From assembly GCA_949130495.1 (NCBI GenBank), contig OX422210.1:635504585-635568584 (forward strand): DNA of 64,000 nt, read 5' to 3'. How positions within the stretch are numbered: the stretch's first letter is position 1; every line of letters starts with the position of its first letter. Position numbers and translations under genes: made by a program. Below the pieces are notes generated by a model. The model did not search any database and had not been told where the DNA came from. It saw only the letters and a program-made list of their open reading frames with translations. Below, piece by piece: positions 20,431 through 31,645 of the stretch. The DNA comes from Sambucus nigra. Its lineage: Eukaryota; Streptophyta; Magnoliopsida; Dipsacales; Adoxaceae.

Positions 20431-23400
20431 TTAGCAAAATACCTCTGCAAGAGGGAGAATGGGAGTCGCCATGGAGGCCGTAGCAGCAGGAATCGTTGGG
20501 GGCGAGCTCATTGCCTCAGTAGCCTCAACGGGGACTTTGGTTGAAGAAGCCTCAACGGTAGGCAAACTTACCTCACCACCAAAAGGTACTAAGGTCAACA
20601 CGAGCGTTTCACTAGGAGAAGATGTTGGACCTTCAAGAGATGCCCCAACGCTGGCGGAAACAGAAAAACCATCACGACGAGTAGCAGCATCAACCTTGGC
20701 CTTAGAAATATATATACCACTAAGAGCAGAGGGTGGGGAAAGACTTGGAGAAAAATGAAACAACGAAGTTAAGTGTTAGAAATGGCGAATAAGTACCGAA
20801 AAAGGGAGAAATACCTATAAGTGTTATTTACCTGAGTTATAGCACCAAAAAGGGGAATTGCAGTCAGGGGTCTCATCAATACAGTGGGAAGAAGAATGTT
20901 AGCTAACAGAGACGCCACTTCCACCTAAAACATCCCAACATATCAGAATGATAAACAAAGCAACGGGACAAGGAAAAGACGTGAGACTTGATAAGAATTT
21001 TTTTACCTCAGTGGCACTCTCCTCAACCACAACGATGGGTAAAGGCACCTCTTACTCGGATGGTAATTCAGAAGGCGCTGGAGTAATTACCTTTGGTTGC
21101 GCACATATTCTAATAGATTCAACGGTAGTAGCCCCCGCAATAACATCTTTGGCCCGTTAGGAGGACAAACAGTGAGAGTAGGTAAGACCTATCATAGGGG
21201 AACTGGGAGGGGTGGTATCGGCTTCGGGGATATCGAAATGTCCCCCACGAAACGGCTCATAGGGGGACTGGGCCCTCCCTCTTTAACTCCCTGCACCAAA
21301 GTTATCAAGAAATAAGCAGATGCAACATGCCTTAAGAAAAGGGGAATAAGAAAAAAAAGAATGCACACATACCTCAGATCAAGAAGGAGAACGAGAAGGT
21401 ATAACCACTGGTGAAGGTGGAGAGGAGGCAGCAGCAGAAGGAGCTGGGGAGGGATGTATCTCGGGCGCCCATTTCTTCTAGGACTTCGTACCCAAAGTTT
21501 TCTTCCTTGTGCTCGTTGCACCAGCACCTTGAGGTACCCTCGAACTTTTTCTCCTCTTTGCCGTTGGCTCAGTTGGATCAACTATGATCGTGGGAAAGGC
21601 AGTCGAAGGAGGAACAACAGGGGCATGTCACTAAAACTCAACATTTATTCATTCTACATCAGCCTGAACTTGCCTTCTCAACTCCTCGACCATTTCTCAA
21701 GACATAGGAGGAGGAACAGAGGCAGTGGGGAACGCCTCCAAAGGAGCTTGGGCTTAGGACTTAGATTTTGAGGAAGTCCCACCCTTGGACTTCCTGTTTT
21801 TTTTTTGCTAGTGGCTGGGAAGGCCCTTCGCCAGTAGTAGCTTCGGCTGAGGGGGCAGATTATTTGGGAGTGGCAACGGCCTTGGGCTTCGTGGTAACAG
21901 TAGGGATCATCGGGCTCCTGGGGATGTTCTTTAATGGTTTTACTTAGAGGAAACTCAACTCCAAGAACGGAATTACCCTTAAGACCCAGTTCAGAGGCAG
22001 AGAAAGAAAGGACTGGGGGATATTGGGGGATACTCTGAATATACTCGTGAATCCTGGTCAGCTGCACCAAACAAAATTTGGTGGCATAAGAGGTGAATAC
22101 ATCCCCCTTCCTAGTGGCACTGGGAATGGTGACTCGCCCATCGATGGTGGAAGTCACACCAAGCACCACTGCGGCAAGGTGGAAGGTGCAGGCTTTAGAG
22201 AAAGTGGCCCTTGTGTGGTTTTGTTGAAACACAAGTCGAGGGCCCCCTGATCAAACCCAAATTGCCTGCTACATCTATCAAGGTTATAAAGCTCCGAGGT
22301 GTATCCCCATTCAGTATTGGAAGGAAGAAACCCAGGGGTAAACACACGCACCATGACCTACGAAGGATCTTCTACAATCGGAATGAATTTGACCATTAAA
22401 GCTGTAAAAGCAAAAAAAATCCCAAGAATGGGCAAAAGTAGATTCACTGTACGACCTCATTATAAAGGAGTTAAAACGATAAAAAACTCCCATTATCTCC
22501 TTTCGACTCTATTTTTTATGAAAACATAAGAGGCGTGGGGGCTTAATACCTTGGCTCACGGGGAGAGAGATAGATTTGGCGATAATGGCAGGAAAACGGG
22601 TGTAAAGAAAGCCCGTTAATATAACGGTGTTGAAAAAATTGGCCAAGTTATAATGACCCAGTGACCGTTCCATGTCGATATGAGTTCGATTTAGCTAAGT
22701 GTAGAGGGACCCTAAGGCAATGGCGGCCAGTGGAAGGTTGAAACCCCTGGCCAAACGGAGGGAAATATTTATGAGGTCCCTCATGGGTTGGTCGTTGGGT
22801 TTCCCAGTCAGGAAGAAGCGTGAGAGCAACACAAGAATGTAGGCTGACAGTTCCAGAGATGTACCTCTACCTTGGCCCGTTGCAGTAGTGACATCCTTTG
22901 GGGTTGGAGCTTCGAAAAAATAACTGATGAGGGGGTAAATGTGGCTTTGTTCGAAGAACCAGTTCAACTACGGCAGATTCGATCCAGCTTAGCTCGATCA
23001 GCAGCCTCTTCGGCATCCAGGGCCTCATCGTGGTATGCAAACTCACCCATGGGCTCAAGCCCAAGTAGCTCACAGAAGTCCTCCAACGTGATGGTGAACT
23101 CTCCCACACAGCAAATAACGTGTGTGTTGTAACGTTCCATCTAGAAACTAGTACTTACAGCACAACGTTATGCTTAGAAAGTATGAACTCCCCAAACAGT
23201 AGGCTCGATGAAGACCAACCTTCACAAGAGAAGCAGCATGAGAGCTCTGTATGTGTGTGTACCAGGCAGCGAAATGGGTTGGCGACCCCCCGAGTTCCTC
23301 GAAATCGATCTGAGAATAGGGGAAGTCACCACGGTCCAACCTAAAGCGCAGAGTCCCCTCTGGGGGGGGGAGATAACCCCACATTGACGAATCCTCATCC

Positions 23401-23633
23401 TCATCACCCAACAGTAAAGGGTCATACTTGGCTGAGAAATGGCAAGTCTTACATGCATCAGAGAATTCATCATCTTTGCTAAAGATGGGAGACCGACGGT
23501 AGAACCTTAGTTGCTCTTGATGAACAACATTCAGGGCAGTAGCGCTAGGGATGGCAGCATCGCCAAAAGTGGTAGAAGGAGAGCTTGGCTGAGCAGCGGT
23601 AGTGGCAACCTTTGAGGCACTTGAAGAAGCCAT
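20431..23633 (-). pseudogene. Antisense plant-mobile-domain (PMD) gene of TE-C, decayed
   Basis: Known family: PMD occurs in plant transposable elements and in the host proteins MAIN/MAIL1. Seen on the minus strand: ATG at 23633, MASSSASKVATTAAQPSSPS, SSMWGYLPPPEGTLRFRLD, then SRWNVTTHTL and, in another frame, GEFTITLEDFCELLGLEPMG (PMD core). Further on are KPNDQPMRDLINISLRLARG, NLPLAAIALGSLY and RTHIDMERSLGHYNLANFF. A Pro/Ser/Thr-rich C-terminal region follows (22232-20431). Multiple frame changes and stops show it is dead. It faces gag across the 55-bp array. Exon limits cannot be fixed by eye. Confidence 0.7.
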
Positions 23634-24680
23634 TTTAGGGTGGCGATGAATGAAATAACTTGGTAAGAAGGGCTAGGAATAAAAAGGAAGGAGCACAACC
23701 ACAGGCGGTGGCATAAAAGATGAGAGAAGGAAGAAACTGAGTAAAGAGCTAGACAACAATGGAGTTTTCGCACAAGGTTCTCTCTCTAAAAGAAGACGGG
23801 AGCTTGAAGAAGACATAGGAAAGAGAAGGGTTTTGAAAAAAAAAAAGACATTTGAAACCTTTTAAGGAACTCGTATGTTGAGTTTCCCACCACCACACGT
23901 GCAAGGCCGCCTATAATCATTTCAAATGGACACGTGGCACTTCGGGAGGTGTCTTAACAGTTAAAAAGACAGAGTCATGTAATTAATGAAGTGACACTTG
24001 GGAATTAGAAGGGGGTTGCCTTCTTCAGCAAGTTTCAGTTTTGGTGCCAAAATTTTTGTCAGACATATCCAACATACTCCCAATGGAAAAGATGTTCCAA
24101 CGGTTCAAAAAATCTACGATGTCCCCTCGCCACAGGTTCAAACGTCGTTTAAATTATGACTTGGATACATCTGGGAGAATGTTTGCATTTTCTAACATAG
24201 CGAAACATTACAAGGGAGAATGTCTCAAGTCCCAATGATAGGGGCAGTCCTAACGAAAAATCCCTACCCGCAACTATACCCCACAACAGCATGAACAAGA
24301 GAATTTCACTTCCTCGGAGAAAAAATGAGTATTTGAGAAGGTTAGCAGGCCTTTCGAGAGAATTTCACTTCCCCAGAGCAAAAATGAGTATTTGAGAAGG
24401 TTAGCAGGCCTTTCAGGAGAATTTTAAATAATAAAGTTAGAACGGTTGAAGCTCATGTAAAGAAAAAGTGGCGATGTCCCTTCGTCAAAGCACCAATAAG
24501 TCGTAGCACTTCGATTTAGGTACATCGGAGAGAATTTTACTTTTTTCTAGAGATTCTAACGAGGTGGATCTAACAAAGGAAAATATGCCAGAATTTTACA
24601 CAGAGAAGGTCTATCGGATTGAGAAGTTTTCGTGCAGACATTTCTTGCTCCAATAACAAATCTCTCCACGAAGGGGTAAA
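23634..24680. other. TE-C 3' region with polypurine tract
   Basis: No gene seen. Reading the minus strand, this is the promoter side of the antisense gene; it has CACGTG G-box-like motifs near 23895 and 23932. Two near-identical 60-bp blocks (GAGAATTTCACTTCC..., 24299 and 24358) form a short duplication. The purine-rich ACGAAGGGGTAAA at 24668-24680 directly before the LTR is the likely plus-strand primer. Confidence 0.65.
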
Positions 24681-25859
24681 TGTAGAAGGGGCTTGAAGGT
24701 AATCTTGATATTAGGGATAATTCCCCCATTTACAACAGTATCTGGGGTTAAGGCAGCTTAGCATGGAACTCAGCGTGGCATCTCAGCGAGGCAGCTTAGC
24801 GTGGCAACTCATATTTTTGCTTGTTGTGTTACTTAGCCATATTGTATCTCTTGTTTGTACTGACTATGGGCTATAACGGTTGTAATGATGTAACGAGAAT
24901 AATAATGAGTTTTTGTGTGAGGTCAAATGGTACTCGCGAGAGACTAGGCTTGGCAGGGCCTGGGAGAGCTTTCATGCTCTATCGAATGACCTTATCGTGG
25001 GAACTATAGAGGGACTTGGTTTGGAGGATTGATAAGTGAGGCACCGTTGGGGCTTGTCCTGACCATCTTAGATACACTTGGTAAAACACCGAAAGACCCT
25101 TATCGTGGAACCTCGGGGGGAGCAACTTGGAGTTCCATCGAGCGTTGAGTTGTGAGCCAAGTAACCCTCTACTTAATGTCACATCCACTTTATCTGATGT
25201 CACTAACCAGCTAGCCCATGGTAGACCTGCACTTGAGTAAACCACCATGGTATTTGGGGCTGTCAGACAGTTGGTGAGCCACCTATGTGACAACATCTCC
25301 CTGACACACAGTGGTTAGGCAAAAGGCATGCCTTGGCATTTAATGTTTATGACGTGGAGATAACTAGTGCATCAGATTTTTAATGTTTGTGACATAAAGT
25401 ATGAGGGATGTCTTTCACAGGCATTAATGGTGGAGTTGTCTCGGGGATGGTGTGGGAGGCTATTTAAAGACCCCACCCACCTCTAGAGAGGGGCAGCAGA
25501 TGATCTTTTGAGAGTTCATAGGGAGTTGTTACAAACCAGAGAGTTTACTCACCCACCATTGCCATTTATTACGAAGCTTTTAATACTTGATAGAGATTCT
25601 TGAGGGTGGTTGATGTGTTTGGCTGCCTGCCACGGTGTATCTAGGGTGCTTACTTCTCCCTTCCTCTAGCTAAGCTACTTCTAAGTTCATTACTACCTTC
25701 TGAGTTATACACGAGAGATTTGTGAGTTCAAACTGAGTCTATCTTCATCGAGTAGTGTTCGTATGTCCTGTGGTTAATCAATGGTGTCACTATTTAATTT
25801 ATCATTACTATACTCAAAAAGGGGTTACGCCTCCATCTTATCTAAAATAAACTCTTACA
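24681..25859 (+). repeat. TE-C right LTR (1179 bp)
   Basis: It starts TGTAGAAGGGGCTTGAAGG and ends AAACTCTTACA. It aligns with the left LTR over its whole length with scattered substitutions. The TE-B gag reading frame resumes within five bases after its end. Confidence 0.95.
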
Positions 25860-26660
25860 TCAGTTATCACCGTTATATGACTCTCGTAGGGGATTTTGAA
25901 GAAGTGATGGCCCAATTGTTTCAGCAAACTTTGAAAGATAGCGCCCTTCGATGGTTTTTATCTCTCGAGGAGTCTAGAATTCGTAGTTGGGAGGATGTAT
26001 CTCGAGAATTCATGTCTCAGTACAAATACAACGAAGAACTTGAGGTCACCCACCGTGATTTAGAGCTGCTCAAACAGAACTCTGGGGAATCAGTCAGTAA
26101 CTTTATAGCTCGATGGAGGAAAAAAGCAGCCACTATGACCAGTCGGCCATCTGAAGAAGAACAAGTCAGCATAGTGAAAAATAACTTCTTACCCTATATT
26201 CGAGCAACAATGGGAGGACAATACTATCCCCACTTTCGAGCTCTCAAAGAAGTAGGAGTAGAAATCGAGGAAGGTCTTGCTAAAATAGAAGTTGAACTAA
26301 AGAAAGTGTTCGGACAGTTCACCACCAGAAAATATGATAAGCTTATCAGTGTTGAAGTCTCAACCATCAACAACATCTCTCAACCAACCACCTCATAGGG
26401 ACCAGAATGCCTCCCTGTCCCAGCTCAAAAGGAATACATCGAGCTTTTTGCCCCCTCTCCAAAGTTTATCAGGCCCTGTTAAGCCGAAACCTTATCAAAC
26501 CCTTGGACCCCCGTCCATTGCCAAATCCACTTCTAAAAAACTTTAAGGCAGATGTCCATTGCGCCTTTCACCAAACTGCTGGCCATGCCACCGGCCATTT
26601 CTTTCACCTTCGAAACATAATCCAAGGTCTAATTGACCAGGGTGACGTTGCCCTACCAGC
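25860..26660 (+). pseudogene. TE-B gag, central fragment with zinc-knuckle region
   Basis: Seen: after the TE-C target duplication the frame gives YHRYMTLVGDFEEVMAQLFQ, LKDSALRWFLSLEESRIRSW, FMSQYKYNEELE and SVSNFIARWRKKAATM, a typical gag domain. TAG falls at 26396-26398, then another frame holds RPLPNPLLKNF and CAFHQTAGHATGHFFHLRNI (C-x2-H...H pattern), IQGLIDQGDVALPA. It stops at 26660 where the hAT element enters; the frame continues at 30974 with NPKPNTTHNPLQNH. Confidence 0.88.
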
Positions 26661-26860
26661 TAGGGATGTTCGCGGTCCGGTCCGATCCGGTTTTTAATGA
26701 ATTTAAGGACCGGACCGATTATACCGGTCCTAAAAATAAAAGGACCAAGATCAGACCGATTAAACCGGTTTTTCGGGCTTAGTCGGTCCGATTTTTTATG
26801 TGGTCGGTCCGGTCAAACTTGTCGGTCCTAATCTTATTGAAATAATCTTTTTAAAAATAA

Positions 26861-27260
26861 AAACTGTCCAAATTTTATTATAAAAAACTGCCCAAATATC
26901 ATAAAAACTGCCCAAATTTTATCATAAAAACTGCCCAAATTTATCCAAAAAACTGTTCAAATTTTAATATAAAAACTGCCCAAAATTTATCCAAAAATTG
27001 CTCAAATTTTACTATAAAAACTGCTCAAAATTGATCCAAAAAACTGCTCAAAATTGATCCAAAAAACTGCTCATATCTTACTATAAAAACTGCCCAAATT
27101 TACCTTAAAATCTGTCCAAACTTATCCAAAATAATAACATAATGTTCAAATTTTAGCATAAATAAAAACTGTCCAAAGATGCCCAAATAATACAATCACA
27201 TCAAGCTGTCATAAATTGTCCAAATTTGGACATATAAACTGTCCAAATAACACAAAATAA
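26861..27260 (+). repeat. hAT 3' subterminal repeat array
   Basis: About 13 copies of AAAAACTGCCCAAATTTTAT and variants, spaced 20-24 bp, all on the plus strand. The motif core AAAAACTG reappears inverted at the other end of the element (CAGTTTTT, 29900-30350). Such subterminal repeats are transposase-binding sites in known hAT elements. Confidence 0.8.
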
Positions 27261-27638
27261 AGCTGTCCAAATTCAACCGCAAGGTTGTTCATAATAATAC
27301 AAATTAATAAGGCGCTAATAAAATGTCTAAATTAATATATATTAGCTCAAGTAACCGCAACATCCAAAATGATGCAACCATCCATAATGCTTCCCAAAAC
27401 AATCTCCTCTATAAACCTGAAAATGATCATAAATAATTTTAGAATAGATAGAAAAATAGTCCAAATAAAATGCAACCATGAATATAAAAAAAACAAATTA
27501 TTCACTTTACCTCAATAATACGAACGAAGTCATTGTCAATCCACAATTGTTGATGTTCCCAACAAATCTGTAAAAATAATATGATAATGATTTAAAAAAT
27601 AAATTACATCTAATAACTTAAAATAATTATGATATATG
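27261..27638. other. hAT 3' untranslated region
   Basis: AT-rich; no gene seen. It lies downstream of the transposase stop. A small ORF on the minus strand at 27536-27865 overlaps the transposase in another frame and looks accidental. Confidence 0.6.
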
Positions 27639-29759
27639 TTAGTTACCTCCATCCAATTGCTCAAGTTGTTCCACCTCATCCATGGCATCTCTAAGGCTAA
27701 TTGATTTTGATGAAGACTTGAGCCAATTTTGGGTACAAACAAGCGCTTCCACCGTGTTGGGGGAAAGTGAACTACGAAATGGGTCAAGGATAAGACCCCC
27801 CGTGCTAAATGCCGACTCGGAGGCCACGGTTGACACCGGAATTGCCAATACATCCCTTGCCACACGAGAAAGAACTTGGTACCTAAATGAATTACTCTTC
27901 CACCACATTAATACATTAAAGCTTTTGTTGGTTGCATCGTCATTAGTCTCAATCAAGTACTTCTCCACCTCCGACTTACTACGCCCTAAACTATCTCCCG
28001 ACTCTAAATGTTTTTTAAATTGGGTAGCTAAAAAAGCATGCCCATCAACATCATCATCTCCACCATCAACTAATAATTTAACGACGTCACATGGTGATGC
28101 ATTTTGTGATGAACCATTTTGCACATTATTATCACCATACCACTCATACAAATGCACAAGTACATTTTTTGCTCTTCGTGTCATCTCTTTTGCCACACTA
28201 CTTTCATACATGCTATCAAACCAATATGACACATACCCCAATTTATATCTAGGGTCAAGGATGACCGCAACAAGTAACAACAAGTTTATCTTTTCAATAT
28301 TCCAATATTTGTCCATTTTCTTAACCATGTTATCCGCCATCGAAGATATGTGATAATCCCCACTTCTTTTCAATTGGTTCAAATTGTTTTGTATTATAAC
28401 AAGCTCATTGAAAAACAAATTTGAAGTAACAAATAATGAACCCAAAAATCTCAAAGTTGCATTGTAAAATATCTTTAAAAATTTCACAAGTGCCCTCACT
28501 TTCTCTTAATCAACACTCAAAGGAGGCCCTAAGATAGTCCTCCCACCCCTAACCCTCCCCCTCACTTCATCATCCTCTTGGATTACAAATTCTCCATTAG
28601 AGTAAGAAGCATAATTTTTGTCCTCCTCCCCTAACCTTTCAAAAGATTTCTCAAATTTTTCGGCTACATCTAGCATTAAATAGGTGGAGTTCCACCTTGT
28701 TTGAACATCCAAACACAACATACCCTTACTCTCAATTTTCTCTTTCTCTACACACATTTTGAATATTAACAATCTAGAAGGGGAGGACCTCACATACCTC
28801 ACCGCGTTGCGCACTTTAACAACCGACTCATCCATTTTTTTTAACCCATCACCCACAATTAGGTTTAAGATATGAGCACAACATCACATATGCAAATACT
28901 CATGTTCTAAAATAGTACCTTTCCAAGTTTTGGTTTTCCCTTGCAAATATTTAATGGAACCATTATTAGAACTAGCATGGTCAACGGTTACGGTGAAAAT
29001 GGTATCAATCCCCCATTCCACTAACAATGATTCAATAACCTTCCCTAGCATCTCCCCCTTATGACTTCGGACTTGACAAAAGTTTAAAATCTTTTTTTGT
29101 AACTTCCATTCATCATCAATATAATGAGCCGTGAGGCACATGTAATTGATATTTTGAATCGAAGTCCATGTGTCCGTTGTGATGCATATTCTTTTGCCCT
29201 TCAAATCACTTTGTAACTTTATTTTCTCATTCAAATATATTGTTAAGCAATCTCTTGCAACCGTAATACGACTTGGGATTTTTGTAAATTTCGGTTGAAA
29301 AATTCTCATAAATTGTCGAAATCCTTCACCCTCAACAAACCGAAGAGGCAATTCATCAATGATTAACATCTTAGGAAGAGCATCACGACAAGCTTCTAAA
29401 CTAAAACCAATTGCTACAAGACTAGGACACTCCCCATCTTCTTTTTTAAATGATAAATTTTTTTGTTTCTCATCACACCTTCCCGGAAATTTCTTACACT
29501 TGTTGATGTGGGCCAACATATTTTTAGTTCCATTTTTATTTGGATCACAAGCATATGTTAAGGGACAATAATTACATTTTGCCCTACGTTTGTTTGGATC
29601 ACAACCTTGAATTTTGGTAAAATGCTCCCAAGCATTCGATTTTCGTTTCGAACATTTAACTTCTGGATTTATAGGGGGTTTAGGAGGGACATTTGTACCT
29701 TGCACAACAGCTTGGGTAGAGGGAAGCCCACCTTCATTTTCATCCATTTGGGAGGCCAT
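27639..29759 (-). pseudogene. hAT transposase, BED zinc finger, two premature stops
   Basis: Role: cuts and reinserts the hAT element. Seen: one frame of 707 codons from ATG 29759. The BED finger is at residues 41-90 (C62, C65, H84, C88). Catalytic-core blocks CITTDTWTS and VTVDHASSNN follow, then the block CCAHILNLIVGDG just after a TGA (28886-28884). LDVQTRWNSTYLML comes next, then TAA (28508-28506), AVILDPRYKLGYV, and the C-terminal dimerisation region with AIPVSTVASESAFS. Both stops are in frame and there are no frameshifts. TGA replaces a probable CGA (Arg). The length fits plant hAT transposases. It could move only by in-trans supply. Confidence 0.95.
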
Positions 29760-30430
29760 TATCTACAAAATATACCATATAAATTTAAACAAGTTATACC
29801 ATGTGAATTATCATATGAATTTAAGCAAGTCCAAGTAACACTAAAAAATATACCAGTCAAATAAGCAAAACCCATATATCAACCTCTAAAACTTTCAAAG
29901 AATCAAAACAGTTTTTAAAAACAGTTTTTTTTGTAACTAACTGTTTTTAAAAACAGTTTTTTTGTAGCAACTCTAACAAACATTACAGATTTTTACCCAT
30001 ATTGGCATGTTGTATATCAACCTCTAAAACTTTCAAAGAATAAAAAAAACAGTTTTTAAAAACAGTTTTTTTTGTAACTAACTGTTTTTAAAAACAGTTT
30101 TTTTTATAGCAAACAAACAATTACAGATTTATAACAAACAATTTTTTTTATAATCAAAACAAAAATACTAACAGAAACACATCATACACTCAAAACAGTT
30201 TTTAAAAACAGTTTTTAATAACAAAATAATTTTTATAAACAGTTTTTAATAACAATTTTTAAAAACAGTTTTTAATAACAAAATAATTTTTATAAACAGT
30301 TTTTAATAACAATTTTTAAAAACAGTTTTTAATAACAATTTTTTTAATAGCAAACAAACAATATTACAGATTTTTATAACAAAACAAACATTTTTTTTTC
30401 AATCAAAACAAAACAGCTTTGAGCCAAAAA
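29760..30430 (-). repeat. hAT transposase upstream region with palindromic repeats
   Basis: Seen: repeated copies of the perfect palindrome AACTGTTTTTAAAAACAGTT and shorter CAGTTTTTAAAAACAG forms at 29910-30340. They lie within a stretch that also shows a duplication of about 130 bp (CAACCTCTAAAACTTTCAAA at 29881 and again at 30019). It is the promoter side of the transposase gene and the inverted counterpart of the array at 26861-27260. Confidence 0.75.
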
Positions 30431-30965
30431 TGGATTGTTACCTTACCAGTAGCAGGGGCGTCGCGGACGGAGGCGTCGCGGACGGACGGGGAAGGGGAAA
30501 CGGAGTCGCGTCGCGGGGAGAGGGGAAGGGTAGGCTGTCGCGGCGAAGGGGAGAGGGGAAGGGAAGCCGCGCAGTCGACATGATCTGGAAGGGAAGAGAA
30601 GAGTGTGTGCGCCGCAGGGAAGAGAAGAGAAGTGTGTGCGTGTGTTTGCGAAAGAGAAGAGAAGTGTGCGTGTGTGTAGTTGGTTTAGGGTTTTTCTTTA
30701 CTTCCTTTTTTTTTTGGGACCATTGTACCCCTAATAACTATATATGTATGTGTAAATATAATTAAATGCATATATATTAGAGTAACCGGTCCGGGTCGGT
30801 CCAGACCGGGTATTTATTAAGGGAGACCGAGGACCGGACCGGTTAGACCGGTCTGAAAAAAAAAAACCAGGACCGGACCGATTAAAAAAAAAACCGAAAA
30901 AATTATGACGATCCGGTTCGGTCCGGGACGGTCCGTCGGTCCATTCGGTTTTCTGAACACCCCTA
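30431..30965 (-). other. hAT 5' end: purine-rich leader and terminal repeat
   Basis: GC- and purine-rich on the plus strand (GGAAGGGAAGAG-like, 30480-30690), with short GGAGGCGTCGCGGACGGA duplications. The rest to 30965 holds GGTCCGGACC-type terminal motifs. The 111-codon plus ORF at 30430-30765 has simple-sequence composition and runs against the transposase; I do not regard it as a gene. Confidence 0.55.
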
Positions 30966-31221
30966 CCACCAGCCAATCCTAAGCCAAACACTACTCACAA
31001 CCCACTCCAAAATCATGCTAATTCCATATTCCTAGAAGGGAACCCGAAATTTGATCCCTCAATTCAAATCACACCCATATACTCTCCCAAACCTCTCATA
31101 ACTTGCCCATATTTCCTCCTACACCCTACTAGCCTCACTAATCAAGCATTGTCACTCCTTACCAGAGCATGCATCATTATCCGTACCCATTCTAAAAATG
31201 GAAGTATGGAATTATCATAAG
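30966..31221 (+). pseudogene. TE-B gag C-terminal fragment after the hAT element
   Basis: Seen: after the duplicated CCACCAGC the frame continues as NPKPNTTHNPLQNHANSIFL and stays open to a TAA near 31219. 'NNPLPNH'-type sequence is usual for Ogre gag between zinc knuckle and protease. It joins the fragment ending at 26660. Confidence 0.72.
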
Positions 31222-31645
31222 TATTAAACCAACTCCTAGAGTTCGGGATGAAACTGCCCTCGTAAATGATCATTGATTGTCAGAGGTTCAGTATGCTCTT
31301 CTTAGAAGCATGAAAATGGGCCCAAAAGTCAGACAGTTGGGTGGTACCAACCGATGAAGTTAGCCTAGATGATGTTGTCCAGATCATGGCATAATTATTC
31401 AGGAAAACCAATAATATTTGCAGTATGACTGAATTATTTGATACTCTGAAGCTATAAGGGCGCCTAGTCCCTTCACCCTTACATCTCCCCGCAGAATGGG
31501 AGGACTTGTACAAAGAAGTCATTGAAGTCGTAGAATGCATTGATTTTACATGGAAAGACGAAATTGTTGCCACCGGATGGGGGGAAGGATTCAAAGATTC
31601 AAATGAAGAGAAAGCTTAAAAAAAGACTAAACCGGTAGCCTATAT
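31222..31645. other. TE-B gag-protease linker, decayed
   Basis: Short open pieces only (for example LYKEVIEVVECIDFTWKDEI near 31510). The short minus ORF at 31280-31594 overlaps them in antisense. No domain recognised. Confidence 0.5.

Larger units (their letters stand above)
17074..25859 (+). mobile_element. TE-C: non-autonomous LTR retrotransposon nested in TE-B gag
   Basis: Seen: LTRs at 17074-18240 and 24681-25859, very similar by eye. There is a PBS at 18243, a broken gag, a 55-bp repeat array, an antisense PMD-type gene and a polypurine tract before the right LTR. No RT, RNase H or integrase is recognisable in any frame. The target duplication is GCAGT (17069-17073) and TCAGT (25860-25864), one mismatch. 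It must have used enzymes from another element. Its gag and PBS are Tat/Ogre-like. A solo LTR of the same family is at 62699-63820. Confidence 0.92.
26661..30965 (-). mobile_element. hAT DNA transposon nested in TE-B gag
   Basis: Seen: ends TAGGGATGTTC at 26661 and, inverted, TAGGGGTGTTC ending at 30965. The 8-bp target duplication is CTACCAGC (26653-26660) and CCACCAGC (30966-30973), one mismatch. Terminal regions are rich in GGTCCGG/CCGGACC. It encodes a hAT transposase on the minus strand with BED finger and dimerisation domain, flanked by subterminal AAAAACTG-type repeats. Length 4305 bp. It breaks one TE-B gag frame that reads through when the element and one duplication are left out of account. 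Relatively young: two stops in the gene. Confidence 0.95.

Noticed and set aside
20459..20758. Plus ORF in TE-C with Thr/Ala/Gly-rich sequence
   Set aside because: It overlaps the Pro/Ser/Thr-rich tail of the antisense PMD gene, and its composition is the complement of that tail. No independent support.
27682..28353. 223-codon plus ORF inside the hAT element
   Set aside because: It is a shadow on the opposite strand of the transposase, whose conserved blocks are all on the minus strand.
30430..30765. 111-codon plus ORF in a GC-rich stretch of the hAT element
   Set aside because: Low-complexity Gly/Arg sequence from purine-rich duplications, antisense to the transposase leader, no domain.
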